64,000 bases of DNA from Bacteroidales bacterium (lineage in GTDB: Bacteria > Bacteroidota > Bacteroidia > Bacteroidales > JAQUTK01), in contig JAQUTK010000012.1 of NCBI GenBank assembly GCA_028709785.1, positions 1 to 64,000 of the forward strand. The letters are read 5' to 3'. A program made the position numbers and the translations under genes. Numbering within the stretch: the first letter of the stretch is position 1; each line of letters opens with the position of its first letter. The notes beneath the pieces are model-generated. The model saw nothing but the letters and a program-made list of their open reading frames with translations, was not told the DNA's origin and ran no database searches. Positions 34,624-43,808 of this stretch are shown in pieces.

Positions 34624-35370
34624 TTATCCTTTCTTGGTGCATATCACCTGATGTTCATATTTAAGATTAATCTTTTTATACCTGTTCCATCCCAATTCAC
34701 TAAAGCCGTTTCTGTATAAGCTCATCAGGGAAGAAAGTTTCTCTTCAAGGTTGTCTAAACTTCCAATAAGAATTTCCTGATCTCCAACGCGTGGGATGAA
34801 GCTGATATCGTTGTTTGGGTGAACATATATCTGAGATATTTGAGCATTCCAGAACTCATTCTCCTGAAGATACAGAGCGAGTTTAAATAGTTCGTTCTTT
34901 GCAAATTCTTCAGAGATAAAGCCGCTTGCAAGAGGAACAAACACGCTGTAATGGATTGATACGGGCATAATCTCCGCTTCACTATCTATATAATAATTTC
35001 CACTCATTGACATGACACGCATAACAGGAACTCTTTGATAGATCTCAACTTTGATATTTCCATCGGTAGTCTTAAAGCATTCCGCACGTTTGATCCTGGG
35101 ATTTCTCCTGAGTGATTTTTCAAGTGCCTCTGTATTGATTGTACAAACCTGCTTGCCTATAGGATTGAACCCGCTTTCTCTGACCAGCGAAAGAACCTCT
35201 CTACGGTTGATGAAAGTAACGTCTAAGCTGTCGTGAATATAAACATCCACCTTCTGACATTTGCCTTTTTCCACATTGCCTCTCGTGTAAAACGTGGCAG
35301 ATGCGAAAAAGATCAATATCAGTGTTGTTATCAGTACTTTTAAGAAAGAAAGCAGACGACGTTTTATCAT
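34624..35370 (-). CDS. ftsQ: Cell division protein FtsQ
   Basis: A 248-aa single-pass membrane protein: a short cytoplasmic N-terminus, one transmembrane helix (about 10-27, VLITTLILIFFASATFY), then a POTRA-like domain (VYIHDSLDVTFINRREVLSLV) and a beta-rich domain. It links the cytoplasmic ring with the periplasmic septal synthases. It begins a unit with ftsA, ftsZ and yqeY and has its own promoter match, because an inserted gene cuts it off from murC. Confidence 0.88.
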   Translation of the reverse strand: MIKRRLLSFLKVLITTLILIFFASATFYTRGNVEKGKCQKVDVYIHDSLDVTFINRREVLSLVRESGFNPIGKQVCTINTEALEKSLRRNPRIKRAECFKTTDGNIKVEIYQRVPVMRVMSMSGNYYIDSEAEIMPVSIHYSVFVPLASGFISEEFAKNELFKLALYLQENEFWNAQISQIYVHPNNDISFIPRVGDQEILIGSLDNLEEKLSSLMSLYRNGFSELGWNRYKKINLKYEHQVICTKKG

Positions 35371-35395
35371 TTTTATTGTTCAGTTCTTTGAATTG

Positions 35396-35403
35396 CAAAG
35401 TTA
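35396..35403 (-). promoter_or_regulatory. Bacteroidetes -7 promoter element for ftsQAZ-yqeY
   Basis: On the minus strand TAACTTTG matches TAnnTTTG, 26 bp before ftsQ. It would give the division genes a promoter independent of the mur genes. Confidence 0.5.
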
Positions 35404-35602
35404 ATCAAATTTCTAAACAACACTTTCCGAAGAGATATTATTCTGATTTATACCTCTTTTTTTTTGCATTGTAATCAGAGTTGGTAAGATATAGACTTCT
35501 GTAAATCTTAATCAATATCAAATAATGGCTTATCAGAAACAAAATAAATCACGTTCTTGCTCTTTTTAACGCTATGATAGTAGGGAATTGATAGAATATC
35601 AG

Positions 35603-35610
35603 TAAGTTTG
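35603..35610 (+). promoter_or_regulatory. Bacteroidetes -7 promoter element for the lamin-tail gene
   Basis: TAAGTTTG matches TAnnTTTG, about 52 bp before the first ATG. The remaining bases from 35411 to 35602 are AT-rich with no gene visible. Confidence 0.5.
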
Positions 35611-35661
35611 CATCGACTACAGTGAATTGTAGTGATTATTGAATACTGAATAATATCACGA

Positions 35662-37392
35662 ATGAACTATATGAAAAAACAAATTACTCTAAACGTATTT
35701 ATAAACCTTTGGCAGAAAGCAGAAGGATTGGCTTTCTGCATGATTTTGTTCTCCTTTATAGCCGGATCAACGGGGGTTTATGGAAAAACGGTTGTTATTA
35801 ATGAGATAGCGCCGTCCAATTCAACGCTCCCTAACTTGGACAACAATGGTAAATCAGATGACTGGATTGAGCTTTACAATACGACTTCGTCAGCTATCAA
35901 CCTATCCGGATATTTCCTGAGTGATAATGCTACTGATCTCAAAAAGTTTAAGTTTCCTAATGTCTCCATACCTGCAAATGGGTATCTGATTGTTTGGGCA
36001 GTTGGAGAAACTCTTCAAGGTGGTATTCAGGCTCCCTTTAAACTCTCATCTGAAGGAGAAACAGTCTATCTCTCCAACTCTGCTTCACAAATTATTGACA
36101 AAGTCACTTTCGGATTTGGAACTGGTGATATGTCATATTCCAGACTACCGGATGGTGCAGATACATTCGTTTGGCAATCATTCACCCAGAAGGCTACAAA
36201 CAGCAATGGAACCGTAGATGATTATAAATATAACTTAAATACTAACGGAATTGTTATAAATGAGTACTCACCTCTGAATACTTCCATTGCTGATCAAGAT
36301 GGAGAATTTGATGACTGGATTGAGCTTTACAACAATTCTTCTTCTTCCGTTAGTCTGTTGGGATATTATTTGAGTGACAATACATCAAATCCCAGACTAT
36401 GGGCTTTTCCTGACACATCAATTGCCCCCGGTGGATATATTATTGTGTGGGCTGATAACGATGATGACATTGGTCAGGCTGGTCTTCACGCTCATTTTCA
36501 GCTTTCTTCAAAAGGAGAATCACTTCTTCTTACAAACCAAACAACTGTCATTGGTAGAACAAGTTATGATAGTGCTTTTTCGAACAAGTCATACGCTAGA
36601 TTACCAAATGGAAAGGGCGAGTATGCTTTACAAGCTCCATCTTTTAATGTTTCAAATGGGAACAGTAGTTTTACTGAAAACCTAACAACCGCAGGTTTGG
36701 TCATCAATGAAATAGTTGCTGATAATCAAACTGTGAAAACGGAACAATCTTCTGGCACGTATGAAGACTACATAGAGCTTTTTAATAATTCTGCATCACA
36801 AATAAATCTCTCAAATTATTATGTTAGTGACGATCCTTCAAATCCTTCAAAATGGCCCATACCAGATGGAACTATAATACCAGCAGGTGGATATTTGATT
36901 GTTTGGGCTGATGAAAATGTAGACGCTTACACGGACAATAAATATACCCATGCTTCTTTTAGATTAGATGCTAATGGAGAAACTGTTTTACTAACAAATG
37001 GAACTAAGATTATTGATAAAGTGACTTATGGTCATGCTAATGCCGATTTAGGGTATTCACGAGTTCCAAATGGTGTTGGCAATTTTTATTGGCAAGCTGC
37101 TACATTTAGATCTACAAACGGTACTACGATTCCTGTAAGTGAAGAAATAATTACAGATACACCTGAACAAGAGTTTGTAGTCTCTCACAACCGCAACAAT
37201 CAACTATTGACTGTTTCATTGGGTAATGATGAAACAAAGAAGATTACTGTTTACTCGATTACTGCTGCCGTACAGTACTCCGGAGTAATAAACGGATCGA
37301 TATCAATACCAACCTCAGACTGGAAGAACGGAGTATATCTGATATCCATCGGTAATAAAGAGAAGGTAAAGAAGGTGGTTATTTTAAAATAA
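35662..37392 (+). CDS. Secreted protein with three lamin-tail domains
   Basis: A 576-aa exported protein; the start may also be the ATG at 35671 (MKKQITL). A signal segment (about 22-41) precedes three lamin-tail (LTD) repeats beginning near residues 44 (VVINEIAPSN), 197 (IVINEYSPLN) and 347 (LVINEIVADN). Each has DDWIELYN-like, GYYLSDN-like and GGYLIVWAD-like strands. The C-terminal 75 residues (KKITVYSITAAVQYSGVING onwards) resemble a type IX secretion sorting domain, which is inferred from pattern only. LTD modules in bacteria accompany surface and nuclease proteins; no nuclease is fused here. The gene lies opposite to, and inside, the dcw cluster. Confidence 0.85.
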   Translation: MNYMKKQITLNVFINLWQKAEGLAFCMILFSFIAGSTGVYGKTVVINEIAPSNSTLPNLDNNGKSDDWIELYNTTSSAINLSGYFLSDNATDLKKFKFPNVSIPANGYLIVWAVGETLQGGIQAPFKLSSEGETVYLSNSASQIIDKVTFGFGTGDMSYSRLPDGADTFVWQSFTQKATNSNGTVDDYKYNLNTNGIVINEYSPLNTSIADQDGEFDDWIELYNNSSSSVSLLGYYLSDNTSNPRLWAFPDTSIAPGGYIIVWADNDDDIGQAGLHAHFQLSSKGESLLLTNQTTVIGRTSYDSAFSNKSYARLPNGKGEYALQAPSFNVSNGNSSFTENLTTAGLVINEIVADNQTVKTEQSSGTYEDYIELFNNSASQINLSNYYVSDDPSNPSKWPIPDGTIIPAGGYLIVWADENVDAYTDNKYTHASFRLDANGETVLLTNGTKIIDKVTYGHANADLGYSRVPNGVGNFYWQAATFRSTNGTTIPVSEEIITDTPEQEFVVSHNRNNQLLTVSLGNDETKKITVYSITAAVQYSGVINGSISIPTSDWKNGVYLISIGNKEKVKKVVILK

Positions 37393-37414
37393 TAGTATTA
37401 AGCAACTTGTTCAT

Positions 37415-37453
37415 AAAAGAAGAGGCTGTCCTTTCCGGACAGCCTCTTCTTTT
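37415..37453. terminator. Bidirectional terminator between the lamin-tail gene and murC
   Basis: A 17-bp perfect stem (37415-37431 with 37437-37453) with A-rich and T-rich flanks. It ends the lamin-tail transcript and, from the other side, the mur operon, so mur transcripts should not run on into ftsQ. Confidence 0.9.
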
Positions 37454-37471
37454 TCTAGTAGAAAGAACTTC

Positions 37472-38848
37472 TTATCGCTTCTCAAGAATTGAGCGGATTG
37501 GTGCAATAAATTTGTCAATATTTCCGGCTCCTATTGTAATCAAAACATCAAGCTCTCTGTTTTGTATTAGTCCCAATAACTCGTCTTCCTGACAAAGGAT
37601 TTTTTCGGGAGATTCTATTTTATCCAATATAATCTTTGAGGTAACTCCGGGAATAGGTTCTTCTCGTGCCGGATAAATTTCTAATAAGATAACTTCATCA
37701 AGTAAAGAAAGACTATGGGCAAATTCCTCGGCAAAATCACGGGTACGGGAGAAGAGATGAGGTTGAAATACTCCCGTTATTTTCTTTGTCGGATAAAGAG
37801 CTCTGACCGATTCTATACAGGCTTTAAGTTCGGCAGGATGGTGAGCATAATCATCTATATAGACCACATTATCATTTTTTATCTGTAAATCAAAGCGTCT
37901 TTTAGCTCCTTTGAACGAAGCCATAGCTTTTCGGATCTCGTCATCACTGGCTCCGCAAAGATATGCCAGAGCCATTGCTGCAACCCCGTTCTCAATATTG
38001 ATTTTAACAGGAACTCCCAATTGAATATCTTTTATTGTCTTCTCAGGAGTTACAAAGTCAAAGAAAATTTCTCCTCCTCCGATACGAATATTTTCAGCAT
38101 GAAAATCGCCTTCTTTCTCCATTGAATAATGATAAACTTTTACACTCTTTTCGGCTTGAATATTTAACTCAAGTCCAGATTTCACCATCAGTACTCCATT
38201 CGGCTGTATCAAAGATGTAAAATGTTCAAAGCTTTTTACGACTTCCTCTTTGGTACCGTAAATATCAAGATGATCTGCATCAATGGCTGTAATCACAGCC
38301 ATGTACGGATGCAACCAATGAAAAGAGCGATCGTATTCATCTGCTTCAATAACAGTGTACGGACTACTTTCTGATAAGATCAAATTACTGTTGTAGTTTT
38401 TCAGTATTCCACCTAGAAAGGCATTACATTCAATAGATGATTGCTTGAGGATATGGGCCAACATACTTGAAGTTGTTGTTTTACCATGGGTACCTGAGAT
38501 ACATAACCCTTTGCTGGCAAGAGTAATTTGTCCCAGTACCTGAGCCCTTTTCATAACGGAAAAACCATGCTCACGAAAATAAGTTAATTCGCTGTGAGAG
38601 TCCGGTATTGCAGGTGTATAGACTACAAGCGTCTCCTTCGTATTTTGACAATATTCAGGAATAAGAGAAACATCATCTTTGAAATGTAACTCAGCACCTT
38701 CTTTAGACAATTGATTGGTTAGCTCACTCTTTGTACGATCATAACCGGCTACTCTCATCTTTTTTGTAAGGAAGTATCGTTCCAGATTACTCATTCCAAT
38801 ACCACCTGCTCCGACAAAGTAAACAGATTTTACTTGTTCAATATTCAT
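37472..38848 (-). CDS. murC: UDP-N-acetylmuramate--L-alanine ligase
   Basis: A 458-aa Mur ligase adding L-Ala to UDP-MurNAc. The N-terminal nucleotide motif VYFVGAGGIGMSNLERYF, ATP-binding GTHGKTTTSSML (about 119-130), EADEYDRSF and the C-terminal DDYAHHPAE motif are intact. It is the last gene of the mur transcript here and starts 3 bp after the murG stop. Confidence 0.97.
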   Translation of the reverse strand: MNIEQVKSVYFVGAGGIGMSNLERYFLTKKMRVAGYDRTKSELTNQLSKEGAELHFKDDVSLIPEYCQNTKETLVVYTPAIPDSHSELTYFREHGFSVMKRAQVLGQITLASKGLCISGTHGKTTTSSMLAHILKQSSIECNAFLGGILKNYNSNLILSESSPYTVIEADEYDRSFHWLHPYMAVITAIDADHLDIYGTKEEVVKSFEHFTSLIQPNGVLMVKSGLELNIQAEKSVKVYHYSMEKEGDFHAENIRIGGGEIFFDFVTPEKTIKDIQLGVPVKINIENGVAAMALAYLCGASDDEIRKAMASFKGAKRRFDLQIKNDNVVYIDDYAHHPAELKACIESVRALYPTKKITGVFQPHLFSRTRDFAEEFAHSLSLLDEVILLEIYPAREEPIPGVTSKIILDKIESPEKILCQEDELLGLIQNRELDVLITIGAGNIDKFIAPIRSILEKR

Positions 38849-38851
38849 AAT

Positions 38852-39967
38852 TTAGTTCTTATTTTTTGGAAAAAGCTTCACAATTTCGTCTACGATACGT
38901 TCAGCCGAGTCTTTCTCTGCCAATCGGATTATATTTGAATGTAATTTGTTTAATTGTTTATCATCATTTATTATTTGATAAGCAAGATCTATCAATGTCT
39001 CTTCTGCCTCAGCATCTTTAACCAGCAAAGCCGCATCATTGTTGACCAAAGCCATGGCATTCTTCGTCTGATGATCTTCTGCCACATTTGGAGAAGGAAC
39101 AAGAATAGTAGGCTTGCCTAACAGGCACAATTCAGAAATAGAGCTGGCACCTGCCCGTGATATTACGAGATCTGCAACCAGATAGGCAAGATCCATCCGG
39201 GCTATGAATGACATGACCTTCAGATTCTGACTTTTACAAAAGAGTGACTTTTGCTGTGCTTTTTCAAAATAATACTTTCCGGTCTGCCACAATATCTGGA
39301 CCTCTTCTGAGTCTATTTGTTTAAGTCTGGCCAGTACTGATTTGTTAATTGTGCGCGCTCCAAGACTTCCTCCCATAATTAGAATCGTCTTCTTGCTTGG
39401 GTTCAATCCAAATGTCTCATACGCAAGCATCTTGTTCTGTTCGGAAGCAAGAAGTTCTTTTCTGACAGGATTACCGGTCAGTACAATCCGGTTGGCCGGA
39501 AAGTATTTTTCCATGCCCGGATAGGCAACACATATAGTAGAGGCTTTGGATGCAAGAATCTTATTTGTGATACCGGGAAATGAGTTTTGTTCCTGAATAA
39601 GAATGGGCACTTTATGTGAAGAAGCTGCTTTCATCAGGGGGCCGCTTGCGTATCCACCAACACCGACTGCTACATCCGGATGAAAAGAACGGACAATCCT
39701 TCTTGCCTTAAACAAACTGATCATCAGATTGAATAAAACAGGAACATTCTTAAGTAAGTTGCTTCTGTCAAATCCTTGAACCGGAAGACCTATTATCTCA
39801 TAACCGGCAGCCGGGACTTTTTCCATTTCCATACGTCCGAGGGCACCAACGAACCTGATCTCACTATCAGGATACCTGGCTTTAAATGCATTGGCTATTG
39901 CAATGGCCGGGAAGATATGCCCCCCTGTGCCTCCTCCGCTTACAATAATACGAATTCCTTTTTTCAT
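38852..39967 (-). CDS. murG: UDP-GlcNAc:lipid I transferase MurG
   Basis: About 371 aa from ATG at 39967 (MKKGIRIIVSGGGTGGHIFP). An upstream ATG at 40000 would overlap ftsW and add 11 residues not seen in the family. It makes lipid II at the inner face of the membrane. The G loops GGGTGGH and GVGGYASGP and the UDP-GlcNAc site SRAGASSISELCLLGKPTILVP are clear. Confidence 0.96.
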   Translation of the reverse strand: MKKGIRIIVSGGGTGGHIFPAIAIANAFKARYPDSEIRFVGALGRMEMEKVPAAGYEIIGLPVQGFDRSNLLKNVPVLFNLMISLFKARRIVRSFHPDVAVGVGGYASGPLMKAASSHKVPILIQEQNSFPGITNKILASKASTICVAYPGMEKYFPANRIVLTGNPVRKELLASEQNKMLAYETFGLNPSKKTILIMGGSLGARTINKSVLARLKQIDSEEVQILWQTGKYYFEKAQQKSLFCKSQNLKVMSFIARMDLAYLVADLVISRAGASSISELCLLGKPTILVPSPNVAEDHQTKNAMALVNNDAALLVKDAEAEETLIDLAYQIINDDKQLNKLHSNIIRLAEKDSAERIVDEIVKLFPKNKN

Positions 39968-39980
39968 ACTATATTGACAT

Positions 39981-41201
39981 TTATATTTTCTCATTGACAA
40001 GTTTCACACCCGGAGGAGCTACTTCTTTGTCTTCTCCACTGATCTCGTCACTAGAGGTTGTACGACTTATACTCAGGATAATACCAAAATAGACACAAGT
40101 CATAATTGTTGAAGTTCCACCCCGGCTTATCAAAGGCAAAGGCTGACCGGTAACCGGAAGCATGCTTACGGCTACACCCATATTTATTAATGCCTGCAGG
40201 ACAATAACAAGCGTTGAACCCATTAGTAAAAAAGCGTAGAAGGAGCGACTGCAACGCCTTGCTAAAATACCGGCTCGAAACATCAAAATTAAATAAAGAG
40301 CCAATACAAAAGTACCTCCTATCAGTCCTGTTTCCTCAATTATGATCGCATAGATAAAATCAGAATAGGCCTGAGGCAAGAAATCTCTTTCCTGACTATT
40401 GCCAAGAAATTTTCCAAAGACCCCTCCTGTAGCTATCGCTATCTTAGAATGAGAGACCTGATAGTTGTCATCATTAAAAACAATCTTGGGATCAGTCTCG
40501 GGAGTGATTCCTTCAGAGTGGTTTGAAAGACGTTCAGTCCATGTCGGAAGCCGTCCAAGTAAAGGAGTATCTCTGGGTATTACCGGTGCCAATACAAACA
40601 GCAAAATCGCAAGAACAGCTCCAATAATTGAGGTCGTTATCGCCAGTTTGATTATCGGTATCCGCCCGATGAACATCATAATAAAGCTAATCATCCCCAA
40701 CATACCTGCAGTAGAGAAATTTTCAGGAACAATCAGACCACAGAAAAGAAATGTAATGATCAGAATAACCTTAAAGGTCAGGTTTATTGATTCTTTATCA
40801 TCTTTCATGCGACTCAGCAAAAGTGCTATTGTTGTGATTACAGCAAGTTTAGCAAGTTCAGATGGCTGAAACTGGATGCCACCTATACTCAACCAACGCG
40901 TTGCTTCATTCGCTTTCACTCCCAAAAAGGGTGTTACTATCAGAAGGATAGCTGCAATAGGTATAAATAGCACGGGGATCATCCTGAAAAACTTAGGAGG
41001 AATAAAATGAATAGCGATAACAACTGCTGTTCCTATCATCAGAAACATGAAATGACGTACAAAAGGACGCCAATATTCATGCAAGGAATTAGTCAATGTA
41101 CTGGAAGCACTGAAGACTTCCAACATGGAGATCGTCAGAATAATAAGGTATATTGTCCAAATAACTCTGTCTCCTTTAATGATAGTTTTAAATATCCCCA
41201 T
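39981..41201 (-). CDS. ftsW: Septal peptidoglycan glycosyltransferase FtsW (SEDS)
   Basis: A 406-aa polytopic membrane protein of the SEDS family with about 10 helices. WLSIGGIQFQPSELAKLA is the SEDS motif near the catalytic loop, and the C-terminal LPLISRGGTSTIMTCVYFGI is typical. It polymerises lipid II at the septum with the FtsI-type transpeptidase encoded further upstream. Confidence 0.95.
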   Translation of the reverse strand: MGIFKTIIKGDRVIWTIYLIILTISMLEVFSASSTLTNSLHEYWRPFVRHFMFLMIGTAVVIAIHFIPPKFFRMIPVLFIPIAAILLIVTPFLGVKANEATRWLSIGGIQFQPSELAKLAVITTIALLLSRMKDDKESINLTFKVILIITFLFCGLIVPENFSTAGMLGMISFIMMFIGRIPIIKLAITTSIIGAVLAILLFVLAPVIPRDTPLLGRLPTWTERLSNHSEGITPETDPKIVFNDDNYQVSHSKIAIATGGVFGKFLGNSQERDFLPQAYSDFIYAIIIEETGLIGGTFVLALYLILMFRAGILARRCSRSFYAFLLMGSTLVIVLQALINMGVAVSMLPVTGQPLPLISRGGTSTIMTCVYFGIILSISRTTSSDEISGEDKEVAPPGVKLVNEKI

Positions 41202-41208
41202 CTGTCAT

Positions 41209-42543
41209 TTATAGTTTTAAAACGCATTCTTTAAATTGTTCGCCGCGATCTTCGTAGTTTTTAAACAAGTCAAAGCTTGCGCAACAAGGTGAAAGAAGCA
41301 CGGTATCTCCCTTGTGAGCGACTAAGTATGCTTTGTCTACGGCATCGTTCATCGAGTTTGCATCTAAAATCGCAGGAACTTTTCCGTCAAAGAACGAATG
41401 AAGCTTACTATTGTCAACACCTAAACATATAATTGTGTGGACTTTTTGTTTCACGAGATTCTCTATTTCAGTATAATCATTGCCCTTGTCTTTTCCTCCA
41501 AGAATAAGGACTACAGGAGTCTGCATACTTTCAAGAGCGTACCAGCAAGAATTCACGTTCGTTGCTTTAGAATCATTGACGTAGCGGACACCCCTCACAG
41601 TTGCGACATACTTTAATCGATGCTCTACCCCCTGAAAGGTTTTCAGCGCTTTCCGAATATCATTCTTTCTTATATTCACCAAATTAGCAGAGATTCCTGC
41701 TGCCAAGGAATTGTAAAGATTATGCGTACCGGTAAGAGCCAATTCTTCCCTTGCCATTACAAGGGCCTCATCTGACAGATCGATAATAAAATTATCATCG
41801 TCTGTATAGGCAATCACATCCTTTGCTTTATTTTCGGCAAACGGGTATAATTTTGCGTGAAGTTTATGTTTTTGTAACTCTTTGGTTATAATTGGGTCAT
41901 CATTCCAGAAAATAAATGCATCATCATGCGTTTGATTTTGAGTAATTCTAAATTTGGCATCGATATAATTTTGCATCTCATATCCGTATCTATCCAGGTG
42001 GTCAGGAGTTATATTGAGAAGAATTGCGATATCTGCTTTAAAATTATACATATTATCCAATTGAAAGCTACTTAACTCTATGACATAACAGTCAAAGTTC
42101 TCCGTCGCTACCTGAAAAGCAAGACTCTTTCCAACATTACCTGCCAAACCAACATTTAATCCGGCATCCTTTAAAATATGATAGGTAAGAAGCGTTGTCG
42201 TTGTTTTACCGTTACTTCCTGTGATGCAGATCATTTTTGCTTTCGTATATCTTCCTGCAAATTCAATTTCTGAAATGATTGGTATATGCTTTTCTGTGAT
42301 CTTCTGAACAATCGGAGCTTTGTCAGGAATACCCGGACTTTTGATTACCTCACTCGCATTCAGGATCATAGCTTCAGTATGTTGTTTTTCTTCCCAAGCA
42401 ATTGAATATGAGTCAAGGATATCTTTCTGGGACTGCTGAATGGCTGAGAAGTCTGAAACAAAGACATCAAAGCCTTTTACTTTTGCCAAGACAGCAGCTC
42501 CGGTTCCACTTTCACCCGCACCTAATACAACAATTCTTTCCAT
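41209..42543 (-). CDS. murD: UDP-MurNAc-L-alanine--D-glutamate ligase
   Basis: A 444-aa Mur ligase adding D-Glu. The ATP motif ITGSNGKTTTTLL (about 108-120), ELSSFQLD, the NITPDHLDRYG motif and the C-terminal SPCCASFDLFKNYEDRGEQF are intact. It is separated from mraY by 1 nt. Confidence 0.97.
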   Translation of the reverse strand: MERIVVLGAGESGTGAAVLAKVKGFDVFVSDFSAIQQSQKDILDSYSIAWEEKQHTEAMILNASEVIKSPGIPDKAPIVQKITEKHIPIISEIEFAGRYTKAKMICITGSNGKTTTTLLTYHILKDAGLNVGLAGNVGKSLAFQVATENFDCYVIELSSFQLDNMYNFKADIAILLNITPDHLDRYGYEMQNYIDAKFRITQNQTHDDAFIFWNDDPIITKELQKHKLHAKLYPFAENKAKDVIAYTDDDNFIIDLSDEALVMAREELALTGTHNLYNSLAAGISANLVNIRKNDIRKALKTFQGVEHRLKYVATVRGVRYVNDSKATNVNSCWYALESMQTPVVLILGGKDKGNDYTEIENLVKQKVHTIICLGVDNSKLHSFFDGKVPAILDANSMNDAVDKAYLVAHKGDTVLLSPCCASFDLFKNYEDRGEQFKECVLKL

Positions 42544-42544
42544 T

Positions 42545-43801
42545 TTATCTGACTTTTAGAGTAATAATAGTAATAGCAGCCAAAATAATTGACACGATCC
42601 AAAAACGAACAACAATCTTTGATTCTGGAATGGGGCGGATCGGGAACTGAAGTAGCGCATCAATCCCGGCATTGCCTGCTTTCTGAAAATGATGGTGAAT
42701 AGGGCTCATTTTAAAGATACGTTTCCCAACACCCAATCTTTTCTTTGTAAATTTGAAATATGAGACCTGGATTAAAACGGATAGACTCTCGACAAAGAAC
42801 ATACCGCATAAAATTGGTACCAGTAATTCTTTGTGAATAATCATAGCAAAAACGCCAATAATTCCCCCTAAGGTCAAGCTTCCGGTATCACCCATAAACA
42901 CTTGAGCCGGAAAAGAGTTGAACCAGAGGAATCCAATGGTCGCTCCTGTAAAGGCACTAATGAAAACTACCAGCTCTTCAGTCCCCGGAATAAACATGAT
43001 ATTCAGATAGGAGGCATACGTAACGTGACTTGACACATAAGCCAAAATACCCAATGCAATACCTATTATTGCTGAAATACCAGTAGCCAGTCCGTCTAAT
43101 CCGTCTGTAAGATTCGCGCCATTTGACACAGCTGTCACAACAATAATTGTCACTAATACAAATAGTATCCAGCCACCTATTTCCGCATAATCACCCAGCC
43201 ATTTGGTGAAGTCAGCATAATCCAGATTGTTATTTTTAAAGAAAGGAATTGTCGTTTTGGTTGATTTGACATGTTCAGGACTATGCACTGTTTCAATGTT
43301 ATCTCCTTTTTTTATTTGAGTATTTTCTCTGATAACAGCACTTGGGCTCAAATACAGAATCATTCCTATGATCAAACCAAGACCGACCTGTCCGACTATT
43401 TTAGTCCTTGCTTTCATACCCTCTTTATGCTTTTTGAAGACTTTTATGTAATCATCCATAAAACCGATACCCCCCATCCAAAGAGTTGTAATAATCATTA
43501 GAGCCATATAGATATTATCCAGTCGGCCGAAGAGTAATACAGGAACAAGTATTGATATAATAATAATCACTCCACCCATTGTCGGAGTTCCTTTTTTGCT
43601 AAGCTGCCCTTCAAGACCCAAATCCCGGATTACTTCGCCGACCTGTTTCAGCTGCAATCGGTCAATGATTCTTTTACCGATCACTGTTGCCATAAACATG
43701 GCGATAATAAAAGATAATATGGACCGAAAAGAGATATATTTGAACATACCACTTCCCGGGATGTCATATTGATCCAAAAAGCTAAACAAATAATATAGCA
43801 T
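42545..43801 (-). CDS. mraY: Phospho-MurNAc-pentapeptide translocase
   Basis: A 418-aa polytopic membrane enzyme that makes lipid I. The catalytic Asp pair is in GFMDDYIKVFKKHKEG and further motifs are NLTDGLDGLATG and GDTGSLTLGG. It ends with the MSPIHHHFQKAG motif. The extra periplasmic insertion (about 150-210) is usual in Bacteroidetes MraY. Confidence 0.97.
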   Translation of the reverse strand: MLYYLFSFLDQYDIPGSGMFKYISFRSILSFIIAMFMATVIGKRIIDRLQLKQVGEVIRDLGLEGQLSKKGTPTMGGVIIIISILVPVLLFGRLDNIYMALMIITTLWMGGIGFMDDYIKVFKKHKEGMKARTKIVGQVGLGLIIGMILYLSPSAVIRENTQIKKGDNIETVHSPEHVKSTKTTIPFFKNNNLDYADFTKWLGDYAEIGGWILFVLVTIIVVTAVSNGANLTDGLDGLATGISAIIGIALGILAYVSSHVTYASYLNIMFIPGTEELVVFISAFTGATIGFLWFNSFPAQVFMGDTGSLTLGGIIGVFAMIIHKELLVPILCGMFFVESLSVLIQVSYFKFTKKRLGVGKRIFKMSPIHHHFQKAGNAGIDALLQFPIRPIPESKIVVRFWIVSIILAAITIITLKVR

Positions 43802-43808
43802 AGATTAT

